Shown in pieces: positions 1-5,005 of a DNA stretch of 5,005 nt. The notes below the pieces were generated by a model. The model searched no databases. It saw nothing but the letters and a program-made list of their open reading frames with translations, and was not told the DNA's origin. The DNA lies in the NCBI GenBank assembly GCA_024709705.1, contig JANJWE010000095.1, forward strand, positions 1 to 5,005, written 5' to 3'. The translations under genes were made by a program, and so were the position numbers. The DNA comes from Flavobacterium sp. (GTDB lineage: Bacteria > Bacteroidota > Bacteroidia > Flavobacteriales > Flavobacteriaceae). Numbering within the stretch: the stretch's first letter is position 1; every line of letters starts with the position of its first letter.

Positions 1-1
1 G

Positions 2-103
2 TTTTTTCCCCTTATCCTATTGTTTTCTCTCTTTTTACTTTTTAATAAAGCAAAATCTAGTAACCCAATTCAAATTATCATACTTATTATCTATATATCA
101 TAG
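2..103 (+). CDS. Possible C-terminal end of an upstream membrane protein (partial)
   Basis: This frame is open from the left edge to a TAG stop at 101-103. It would encode about 33 residues: a hydrophobic run (FFPLILLFSLFLLF), a short polar turn (NKAKSSNP), then a second hydrophobic run (IQIIILIIYIS). That layout would fit the last two helices of a polytopic membrane protein. Against it, the DNA is pyrimidine-rich and AT-rich, so any frame would look hydrophobic, and the next frame is also open to a stop at 108-110. No family can be recognised. It is listed because it is the only candidate for a gene crossing the left edge; it may equally be non-coding. Confidence 0.25.
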   Translation, partial: FFPLILLFSLFLLFNKAKSSNPIQIIILIIYIS

Positions 104-114
104 TAGGTGATGCC

Positions 115-294
115 GGGGAGGGATTCTTCCTTTCTTGGCACTAATCCCCTAGCCCCGATTGAAATGAAAAGCCTTGTGCAGGTGGGTTGTATTTTTTCTT
201 GGCTTAAAAAAGCGACCAAAGGAAGCTCTTTTTATGACTTTGAAAAAAACAACAAAACCAACAAGCTTGTAGTGAAAAGCAGGAAAAGCTTCTG
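115..294 (+). repeat. Structured intergenic element resembling a flavobacterial dispersed repeat
   Basis: This block is visibly GC-richer than the DNA around it and lies beyond the 3' end of the DUF4442 gene. It contains CCCTAGCCCCGATTGAAATG (148-167) and, about 110 bp later, GTGAAAAGCAGGAAAAGCTT (272-291). From memory these resemble the two conserved ends of an intergenic repeat common in Flavobacterium genomes (of the type AGCCCCGATAGAAG ... AGCGGAAAGCAGGA-AGCT), with a variable middle. Visible pairing includes GGGATT (120-125) with AATCCC (143-148), GGGG (115-118) with CCCC (153-156), and TTGG (199-202) with CCAA (216-219). It may match one of the Rfam flavobacterial RNA motifs such as Flavo-1, but I could not check that. 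The copy looks degenerate; boundaries are approximate and function is unknown. A 62-codon open frame across it (107-295) is not gene-like. Confidence 0.5.
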
Positions 295-317
295 AATCTA
301 TTTGAAACGGATGGATT

Positions 318-770
318 TTACTTCACTTTAACAGTCCATTCGAATTCCATAACTGAAACTTGCTGTCCAGTTTCGTCAATACCAATTGATGTCATCCAAA
401 AAGTTTGACCTTGTCCGGTTTCAATGGTCTGTTTAATGGCATTTTCAACACGCTCACCGTCATGGCAACTGAAAACGATTCTGCCTTTTGCCTTTTTTGT
501 AAATTCGCTTTTATTTCTTGCCACCAACATAGAAATGTTTTTCCCACTTTTTTGAATTTGGAGCATTACCAATGCTCCTGTTGATAATTCGGCAGCCATA
601 GCTTGCACAGCAAAATACATAGACTTGAATGGATTTTGATTAATCCAGCGGTGTTTAACGGATACAAAACAATGGGAATAATCTATTGACTTCACCCTTA
701 CTCCACACAAAAATGCAGAGGGAAGATTAAAAATTAAAAAGGTATTTAATTTGGAGGGGGAAATTTTCAT
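318..770 (-). CDS. DUF4442 domain protein (hotdog-fold, thioesterase-like)
   Basis: This 150-residue protein is a single-domain member of the DUF4442 family, which adopts the hotdog fold of acyl-CoA thioesterases and relatives. Typical features are the N-terminal MKISPSKLNTFLIFNLPSAF segment, the HRWINQNPFKSMYFAVQ stretch (residues 40-56) leading into the long central helix MAAELSTGALVM (58-69), and a C-terminal strand region rich in alternating hydrophobics (SVMEFEWTVKVK). Conserved N46, P47, Y52, Q56 and E61 lie where hotdog enzymes place binding or catalytic residues, but activity and substrate are unknown for this family. No signal peptide or clear membrane helix is seen, so it is probably cytoplasmic. 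The start at 770 is the first in-frame ATG and gives the usual family length; an ATG eight bases upstream is out of frame. It is transcribed divergently from the PadR/PspC operon and is probably functionally separate from it. Confidence 0.9.
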   Translation of the reverse strand: MKISPSKLNTFLIFNLPSAFLCGVRVKSIDYSHCFVSVKHRWINQNPFKSMYFAVQAMAAELSTGALVMLQIQKSGKNISMLVARNKSEFTKKAKGRIVFSCHDGERVENAIKQTIETGQGQTFWMTSIGIDETGQQVSVMEFEWTVKVK

Positions 771-785
771 GATTTCATTTTTTTG

Positions 786-793
786 TAAATATA
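786..793 (-). promoter_or_regulatory. Candidate -7 element for the DUF4442 gene
   Basis: On the minus strand this reads TATATTTA, seven of eight positions of the Bacteroidota -7 consensus TAnnTTTG. It lies 15 bp before the start codon at 770, implying a very short leader. A TTTA about 17 bp further upstream is only a weak -33 match. In such AT-rich DNA a chance match is quite possible. Confidence 0.35.
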
Positions 794-837
794 CAGATTG
801 CCAGTCATCTTAAATTGTTAATTATTTGTTAAATATT

Positions 838-860
838 AGTACTATGCGTAACATAATACT
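838..860. promoter_or_regulatory. 23-bp inverted repeat, candidate PadR operator
   Basis: Two 9-bp arms, AGTACTATG (838-846) and CATAATACT (852-860), form an inverted repeat with one mismatched pair and a 5-bp spacer (CGTAA). The centre is at 849. It lies just upstream of the -7 element at 873-880 that serves the operon encoding a PadR repressor, so a bound dimer would cover the -33 region. PadR proteins are dimeric winged-helix repressors that bind palindromes near their own promoters, often with ATG/CAT-type half sites; the ATG...CAT core here is compatible. The symmetry is seen directly; assigning it to this PadR is inference. Confidence 0.5.
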
Positions 861-872
861 GTTTTTTAGACA

Positions 873-880
873 TATATTTG
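873..880 (+). promoter_or_regulatory. -7 promoter element of the DUF4870-PadR-PspC-GIN operon
   Basis: TATATTTG is an exact match to the Bacteroidota -7 consensus TAnnTTTG. It ends 26 bp before the ATG at 907, giving a leader of roughly 20 nt. No good TTTG is found at the expected -33 distance; that area is taken up by the right arm of the inverted repeat at 838-860, consistent with a regulated rather than strong constitutive promoter. The same nine bases (TATATTTGC) recur ahead of the second GIN gene at 4272-4280. Confidence 0.6.
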
Positions 881-906
881 CATAAGATAATAATATATAA
901 AACATC

Positions 907-1332
907 ATGTTAAGATCAGAAGAAAAAACAACCGCTACTTTGATGCATTTAAGTGCACTCACTAAATATCTGTTTCCGCTAGCCGGAATAATAGTTCCTT
1001 TATTAATATGGCAATCTAAAAAGAATGAATCTGAATTTGTAAATGAAAACGGTAAAAAAGTTTTAAACTTCCAATTGAGTTTACTATTATATACACTAAT
1101 AGCATTATTAATCATATCCTTTTTTTCAATGAGCACAATAATTGAATATATTAAAATTGAATTGGAAGGTGGAAAAGTAGTCCCGGTAGAACTATTTAGC
1201 ATTTTTATGGTTGCCCTTGTAACATTTGGTTTAGCCACTTTAGGTGAATTTATTTTGATTATTCACGGCACGCTAAAGGCAAATGAAGGTAATAGTTATA
1301 CATATCCGTTAAGCATCTCATTTTTGAAATAA
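907..1332 (+). CDS. DUF4870 domain-containing membrane protein
   Basis: This 141-residue protein belongs to the DUF4870 family of small inner-membrane proteins (distantly Tic20-like), whose function is unknown. Family signs are the N-terminal EEKTTATLMHLSAL with a conserved His (H14), the first membrane segment ending in PLLIW (residues 31-35), and the polar loop KKNESEFVNENGKKVLNFQLS (38-58) before the second segment. Three hydrophobic segments are visible at about 19-36, 54-80 and 96-120; there is no cleavable signal peptide. The start at 907 gives the standard family N-terminus; the next Met (M13) would remove conserved residues. It is the first gene behind the palindrome and the TATATTTG promoter, with no terminator before padR, so it is probably co-transcribed with it. 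DUF4870 proteins are often found beside PadR/PspC/DUF2807 genes in Bacteroidota, which suggests an envelope-related role. Confidence 0.9.
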   Translation: MLRSEEKTTATLMHLSALTKYLFPLAGIIVPLLIWQSKKNESEFVNENGKKVLNFQLSLLLYTLIALLIISFFSMSTIIEYIKIELEGGKVVPVELFSIFMVALVTFGLATLGEFILIIHGTLKANEGNSYTYPLSISFLK

Positions 1333-1334
1333 AT

Positions 1335-1353
1335 AATCATCAATCATCAATCA
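1335..1353. repeat. Short tandem repeat, AATCATC x 2.7
   Basis: In the 59-bp gap between the DUF4870 gene and padR, the 7-mer AATCATC occurs twice in succession (1335-1341, 1342-1348), followed by a partial third copy AATCA. The rest of the gap is A-rich. No terminator hairpin or TAnnTTTG promoter is seen in the gap, which favours read-through from the upstream gene. The repeat may be chance or a small slippage product. Confidence 0.5.
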
Positions 1354-1391
1354 AAAAACGAATAGTAATTAAAAAAAACAACCCATGAATT

Positions 1392-1721
1392 ATGAATATT
1401 GAAAACACAAAAGCACAAATGCGAAAAGGTGTTTTAGAATTTTGTATATTGTCTGTACTTAAAGAAAAAGAGGCCTATACATCTGAAATATTAGACACCT
1501 TAAAAAATGCCAAACTAGTTGTAGTTGAAGGAACAGTATATCCTTTGTTGACAAGGTTAAAAAACGACGGCTTATTAAACTATAGATGGGAAGAATCTAC
1601 ATCAGGCCCCCCTAGAAAATACTATGGTTTAACTGAAATAGGGAAGCAATTTTTAACAGAATTAAACAGTACTTGGAGTGAATTATCTAATGCTGTCAAC
1701 ACCATAACCAATCAAAAATAA
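1392..1721 (+). CDS. PadR-family transcriptional regulator (short type)
   Basis: This 109-residue protein is a compact PadR repressor. The N-terminal helix has the family signature AQMRKGVLEFCILSVL (residues 8-22). The winged helix-turn-helix follows, with YTSEILDTL (29-37), the recognition region VVEGTVYPLLTRLKNDGLL (44-62), and the wing EESTSGPPRKYYGLTEIGK (67-85). A single C-terminal helix (about 86-105) for dimerisation makes this the short PadR-s1-like class. Such proteins bind operator palindromes as dimers and are relieved by a ligand or a partner protein. The start at 1392 matches the family N-terminus; the ATG at 1385 is out of frame and stops after five codons. It lies 5 bp upstream of the PspC gene, whose N-terminus carries a HAAS-like helical domain, a frequent partner of PadR regulators. 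Its own operon promoter, with the inverted repeat at 838-860, is the likely target (inference). Confidence 0.95.
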   Translation: MNIENTKAQMRKGVLEFCILSVLKEKEAYTSEILDTLKNAKLVVVEGTVYPLLTRLKNDGLLNYRWEESTSGPPRKYYGLTEIGKQFLTELNSTWSELSNAVNTITNQK

Positions 1722-1726
1722 AGATC

Positions 1727-3475
1727 ATGAACAAAACAGTAAATATTAATCTAGGAGGCTTATTTTTCCATATAGATGAGGATGCATTTCAGAAACTTAA
1801 TCGGTATTTTGATGCAATCAAACGTTCGTTATCCAACTCTAATGGCCAAGATGAAATCATGAAAGACATTGAAATGAGAATTTCAGAGTTATTCAGTGAA
1901 AATCAAAAATCTGACAAGCACGTTATTAGTTTGAAAGATGTAGATGCTATGATAGCCGTAATGGGTCAACCTGAAGATTACAGAATTGAGGAAGAAGATA
2001 CAGGTAACCCAACTCAAAATCAAACCGGTTACATAAACGCAAAAACTTCAAAAAAACTCTATCGGGATATCGATAAAAACATATTGGGAGGTGTAGCTGC
2101 CGGTTTTGGTCACTACATAGGTATAGATGCCTTGTGGATACGTTTAATTTTGATTTTAATTGTAATTGCGGGAGTTGGATTTCCTATTTTCTTATACATT
2201 TTACTTTGGGTTTTAATACCTAAAGCTCTTACTACAACAGAAAAATTGGAAATGACAGGAGAGCCCGTCACTCTCTCTAACATTGAAAAAAAAGTTCGAG
2301 AAGAATATGAAAACAATCCGGATTCTAAAGAAGGAACTGATAATCAAAAAAATACAAATTCTCTAAAATCAGGTGCTGAGCGAATTGGTACAAGTATAGG
2401 AGAAGTATTTATGACTCTATTTGGCATTTTTGCCAAATTCATTGGAGCTTTAATCATCACTTTTTCAATACTGGTTTTAGGTTCTTTACTTATTGGTAGT
2501 TTTACTTTTGGAACCACCACATTTGTAGAAATGCCTTGGCAAGCGTATTACGATGCTGTTATAGTGAGTGAGTTTCCAATTGGATTGGTAATAGTACTTA
2601 GTTTTTTTGCAATTGGCATTCCCTTTTTCTTCCTGTTAATTTTAGGATTAAAATTGATAATAACCAATATGAGATCTATAGGAAACATTGCAAAATATAC
2701 ACTTTTGGCTGTGTGGATAATTTCGGTTGGAATACTTATTTCATTTGGAATAAAGCAAGCCACAGAAGTAGCCTATAGCGGTAAAGCATCCAATAAAGAA
2801 AACTTGAATTTGATACCAAGTGATACTTTAATGATTTCATTTAAGTACAATGACTTTTACGCTAAAGATCTTTACCATTACAACGATTTTGAAGTTACAC
2901 AAGATGAAAATGAAAATACCGTAATTTACTCAAATGATGTTCGAATTGAAATCAAATACACCGAAGAGCCCCAAGCTTCTATTCAAATAGAGAGAAAAGC
3001 AGAGGGAAAATCAATGAAAGAAGCCAAAAAACGAGCTGAAAAAATAAATTACAACTACACTATTGAAGGTAATAAATTGATTTTTGACAACTATTTTGTA
3101 ACCGATTTAAAAAATAAATTCAGAAATCAAGAAGTAGATATTTACTTGTATTTACCCAAAGGGACTTATTTTAAAACCGACTCTAGTTTAAGAGAATTTG
3201 ATCGAAGTGATAACTCATTTTTTAATTTACATTTTAGCTCTGACCAATACATTTATCATGTAAAAGACCGAAAAGTGTACTGTATTAACTGTCCATCAGA
3301 GGAAAATGAGTATGAAGACATCGATTTAATATATGACGATTCGACTACTACTTCAGTAACTATAAACAAAAACGGTATTCAAATAAAAGAAAAAAACCAA
3401 GCTGTAACAGAAAAAGAATTTAAAGGACTGGAAATCAATAAAGAAGGTATAATCATTAAAACAAATAATCCATGA
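1727..3475 (+). CDS. PspC domain membrane protein with HAAS-like N-terminus and toastrack-type C-terminus
   Basis: This 582-residue protein has a composite layout. Residues 1-92 are soluble and mostly helical, with DEIMKDIEMRISELF and ISLKDVDAMIAVMGQPEDY (67-85), resembling HAAS domains that often accompany PadR regulators. The PspC domain spans about 109-178, with KLYRDIDKNILGGVAAGFGH (110-129) and the membrane part from WIRLILILIVIAG to LLWVLIPKA. An acidic/basic linker (180-215) follows, then hydrophobic segments at about 227-260, 284-312 and 323-343. The C-terminal 240 residues are beta-rich, as in the toastrack-like C-terminus of flavobacterial PspC proteins, and contain the only two cysteines, in a CINC motif (519-522). 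If the PspC hydrophobic part forms a hairpin, the N-terminus would be cytoplasmic and the C-terminus periplasmic; this topology is inferred. PspC proteins act in envelope stress. The gene starts 5 bp after padR, and its stop overlaps the next start (ATGA), indicating one operon and probably coupled translation. Confidence 0.93.
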   Translation: MNKTVNINLGGLFFHIDEDAFQKLNRYFDAIKRSLSNSNGQDEIMKDIEMRISELFSENQKSDKHVISLKDVDAMIAVMGQPEDYRIEEEDTGNPTQNQTGYINAKTSKKLYRDIDKNILGGVAAGFGHYIGIDALWIRLILILIVIAGVGFPIFLYILLWVLIPKALTTTEKLEMTGEPVTLSNIEKKVREEYENNPDSKEGTDNQKNTNSLKSGAERIGTSIGEVFMTLFGIFAKFIGALIITFSILVLGSLLIGSFTFGTTTFVEMPWQAYYDAVIVSEFPIGLVIVLSFFAIGIPFFFLLILGLKLIITNMRSIGNIAKYTLLAVWIISVGILISFGIKQATEVAYSGKASNKENLNLIPSDTLMISFKYNDFYAKDLYHYNDFEVTQDENENTVIYSNDVRIEIKYTEEPQASIQIERKAEGKSMKEAKKRAEKINYNYTIEGNKLIFDNYFVTDLKNKFRNQEVDIYLYLPKGTYFKTDSSLREFDRSDNSFFNLHFSSDQYIYHVKDRKVYCINCPSEENEYEDIDLIYDDSTTTSVTINKNGIQIKEKNQAVTEKEFKGLEINKEGIIIKTNNP

Positions 3476-4218
3476 TAAAATTTATCGTATATTTATCTAA
3501 GGCTATTGTTACATTGATAGCAGCATTGTTATGGGGTTCTTGTCAATATCACATTGATTTAACAGATACAATCAAAGGTAGTGGTAAAATTGTCCAAGTT
3601 GAGCGTGCCTTAAATGAGGAAATTCAATCGATTGAGGTTAAGAGAGGTATGACAGTAATAATAGAACAAACTCCTTCTAATACTATTCGCATTGAAGCAG
3701 ATGACAATTTAATTGAATATATAGAAACAGAAATAACCAATGGAAATTTGGTTGTAAGTACCACAAAAAATACGCGTACTAAGAATCCTAAAATTGTAAA
3801 AATTGGTGTAAGAGACCTTGATGCAATCCGAACTTCAAGTGGCTCAGAGGTCAAGAATATTGGTACATTTTTAACTCAAGACATTGATATTCGTAGTTCT
3901 AGTGGCAGCCATATTAGGTTGGTTTTGGAATCGGAAAAAATAACCTGTGATTCCAGTAGCGGTAGTGAAATTGAATTAGAAGGTAAAGCATTAGCTTTGG
4001 AATGTGAATCATCAAGCGGAAGTAAAATCACAGCTAAAAATCTAAAAACCAACCAAATAACTGCAAAATCTTCTAGTGGAAGTTCAATAAGTTTGCATCC
4101 TATTCAAAGCTTAGATGCTACTTCCAACAGTGGAAGCTCTATTAAATATTACAACAGTCCGAGAAAAGTTACTAAAAAGAGCACATCAGGAGGTTCTGTA
4201 AAAGAATCGTATTATTAG
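3472..4218 (+). CDS. GIN/DUF2807 domain protein, putative lipoprotein, with seven SSGS repeats
   Basis: This 248-residue protein is a head GIN domain (DUF2807) protein, part of the toastrack superfamily. A hydrophobic N-terminus ends in LIAALLWGSC, so Cys24 is a probable lipidation site, though Trp at -3 is an unusual lipobox residue. The residues after the Cys (QYHID) carry no obvious acidic surface-export signal. Residues 41-115 form the first beta sheet (IEVKRGMTVIIEQ, IRIEADDNL). From residue 121 a Ser-Ser-Gly-Ser turn recurs seven times with its Gly at 124, 145, 164, 183, 203, 221 and 240, each followed by alternating hydrophobics, as expected of stacked beta-helix rungs. Start choice: the ATG overlaps the PspC stop by 4 bp and gives a full export signal. 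Role inferred: an extracytoplasmic partner of PspC or envelope sensor; no enzymatic motif is seen. Confidence 0.92.
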   Translation: MIKFIVYLSKAIVTLIAALLWGSCQYHIDLTDTIKGSGKIVQVERALNEEIQSIEVKRGMTVIIEQTPSNTIRIEADDNLIEYIETEITNGNLVVSTTKNTRTKNPKIVKIGVRDLDAIRTSSGSEVKNIGTFLTQDIDIRSSSGSHIRLVLESEKITCDSSSGSEIELEGKALALECESSSGSKITAKNLKTNQITAKSSSGSSISLHPIQSLDATSNSGSSIKYYNSPRKVTKKSTSGGSVKESYY

Positions 4219-4241
4219 TTTTAATCAAAACAAAGTGTATC

Positions 4242-4272
4242 AAAAAACATCTCTAAGGAGATGTTTTTTTTT
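4242..4272 (+). terminator. Rho-independent terminator of the PspC operon
   Basis: A perfect 12-bp stem pairs AAAAAACATCTC (4242-4253) with GAGATGTTTTTT (4258-4269) around a TAAG loop (4254-4257), followed by Ts to 4272. It begins 23 bp after the stop of the first GIN gene. The A-run on the left arm makes a weaker reverse-direction terminator possible. It separates the operon from the second GIN gene. Confidence 0.9.
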
Positions 4273-4279
4273 ATATTTG
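4272..4279 (+). promoter_or_regulatory. -7 promoter element of the second GIN gene, joined to the terminator T-tract
   Basis: TATATTTG exactly matches the Bacteroidota -7 consensus TAnnTTTG and shares its first base with the last T of the terminator tract. It ends 18 bp before the ATG at 4298, implying a leader of about 12 nt. There is no TTTG at -33; the terminator hairpin occupies that position. The sequence is the same nonamer, TATATTTGC, as the operon promoter at 873-881. Confidence 0.55.
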
Positions 4280-4297
4280 CTAATAAATCTACCTAAA

Positions 4298-5005
4298 ATG
4301 AAACAACTATTTTTAATACTCTCTTTATTACTTCCTGTTTTTCATAGTTTTAGTCAAAAAACTGAAAAGATAAAAGCTTCAAAAATTGTCACGGTTTCAC
4401 AAAAAGAAATCCCCGACTTTGAAAATTTAGAGGTTCAAGATGATATTAAAATATTTTTACAGAAAGGAAGTCAAAGCAATATTGAAATTGAGGCAGATGA
4501 CAATACTCATGAAGCTTTTGACATCCAATCCGCAGGGTCCACATTACGTATCAAATTGAAACAACCCATCTCTGGGGCAAAAAAAACCAGCTTAAAAATA
4601 ACCTATACAGATAGTTTTAAAATGTTGGTAACCAAAACAGACGTTGATGTAACAGCCTTATCCGAACTAAATCTAAATGAAATAACAATAAAAAGTTATG
4701 ACGATTCAAGACTCTTTTTGAATGCCAATTGTACCTCTTTCACACTCATTACAAACGATAAATCTAAAATAGAATTGAATCTCAAAGCCCAAGACGTTGT
4801 TTTGGAATTAAGTAAAAACTCTAACTGTAAAGCTTTAATCAACAGTGTAAAATTAAAATGCGACATGTATCAAAAATCCACTGCTGTAATTGAGGGTGAT
4901 ACAGATGAACTAAAACTTAGATTAGATAATTCTTCGAATTTTACCGGTAAAAATCTGGTATCCAATAACGCCTCTCTTATAGTTGAGGGTAACACAAAAA
5001 ACAGT
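4298..5005 (+). CDS. Second GIN/DUF2807 domain protein, secreted (3' truncated by window end)
   Basis: The frame is open from ATG 4298 to the right edge (236 codons, no stop), so the C-terminus is missing. Residues 1-20 (MKQLFLILSLLLPVFHSFSQ) are a signal peptide with probable cleavage after FSQ; no lipobox cysteine is present. The mature protein resembles the upstream GIN protein: LEVQDDIKIFLQKGSQSNIE (44-63) and IEADDN (64-69) correspond to IEVKRGMTVIIEQ and IEADDN there. The later part keeps the stacked-strand pattern but not the SSGS turns: serines at 137, 156, 175, 194 and 213 are exactly 19 residues apart, within turns such as DDSR, DKSK, KNSN and QKST. It is probably a diverged paralogue, transcribed from its own promoter after the terminator, in the same envelope-linked neighbourhood. 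Periplasmic location is likely; the specific function is unknown. The start is the only ATG that gives the signal peptide. Confidence 0.88.
   Translation, partial: MKQLFLILSLLLPVFHSFSQKTEKIKASKIVTVSQKEIPDFENLEVQDDIKIFLQKGSQSNIEIEADDNTHEAFDIQSAGSTLRIKLKQPISGAKKTSLKITYTDSFKMLVTKTDVDVTALSELNLNEITIKSYDDSRLFLNANCTSFTLITNDKSKIELNLKAQDVVLELSKNSNCKALINSVKLKCDMYQKSTAVIEGDTDELKLRLDNSSNFTGKNLVSNNASLIVEGNTKNS

Noticed and set aside
107..295. 62-codon open frame on the plus strand over the intergenic repeat
   Set aside because: It lies within the structured repeat-like element, starts with no promoter or ribosome-binding signal, and its protein has no domain-like pattern.
311..339. ATGGA / TCCAT inverted repeat at the end of the DUF4442 gene as a terminator
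   Set aside because: Only five base pairs with a 19-nt loop, overlapping the coding end, and with no T-tract on the minus strand after it.
822..1238. 138-codon open frame on the minus strand
   Set aside because: It runs antisense through the well-supported DUF4870 gene; its hydrophobic stretches mirror that gene's membrane segments, and its composition is not protein-like.
1385..1402. Five-codon frame (MNYEY, stop) overlapping the padR start
   Set aside because: Short overlapping ATGs are expected in AT-rich DNA; nothing indicates a leader peptide, so it is only noted as out of frame with padR.
3832..4197. DNA tandem repeat or CRISPR-like array in the first GIN gene
   Set aside because: The periodicity is at the protein level (SSGS rungs); codons differ from copy to copy and the reading frame is intact, so it is not a DNA repeat array.
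1..5005. tRNA, rRNA, insertion sequence, phage or defence genes
   Set aside because: No such signatures were seen; apart from the left intergenic element, the window reads as ordinary chromosomal genes of uniform AT-rich composition.

Overview
The window looks like chromosomal DNA of a member of the Bacteroidota, most likely a flavobacterium. The DNA is AT-rich. Starts lack clear Shine-Dalgarno sequences. Two intergenic regions carry the Bacteroidota -7 promoter hexamer-type element TAnnTTTG as an exact TATATTTG. The protein families (DUF4442, DUF4870, short PadR, PspC with a long C-terminal domain, DUF2807/GIN) form a neighbourhood familiar from Flavobacteriaceae. An intergenic element near the left edge also resembles a repeat I associate with flavobacterial genomes.

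Layout. Positions 1-317 hold no confident gene: a possible C-terminal scrap of an upstream membrane protein (2-103) and a GC-richer structured repeat (about 115-294). A DUF4442 hotdog-fold protein is encoded on the minus strand (318-770). The 136 bp between 770 and 907 is a divergent promoter region with a candidate -7 element for each direction and a 23-bp inverted repeat (838-860) suited to be an operator. On the plus strand, four genes follow in tight order: a DUF4870 membrane protein (907-1332), a PadR-family repressor (1392-1721), a HAAS-like/PspC/multi-TM/toastrack-type membrane protein (1727-3475) and a DUF2807 putative lipoprotein with seven SSGS-type repeats (3472-4218). The last three are separated by 5 bp and by a 4-bp ATGA overlap. 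A perfect 12-bp terminator hairpin (4242-4269) closes the operon, and its T-tract runs directly into the promoter of a second DUF2807 protein (4298 to beyond the right edge), which has a cleavable signal peptide rather than a lipobox.

How they may work together (inference). PspC, toastrack/GIN-type domains and PadR regulators are families tied to envelope stress sensing. The likely reading is an autoregulated envelope-sensing unit. A PadR repressor would bind the palindrome ahead of the operon. The PspC protein would link a cytoplasmic HAAS-like helical domain, which may touch PadR, to a C-terminal beta domain on the far side of the membrane. One or two GIN-domain beta-repeat proteins would act in the periplasm or at the outer membrane. 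The family assignments are firm; the signalling wiring is a hypothesis.
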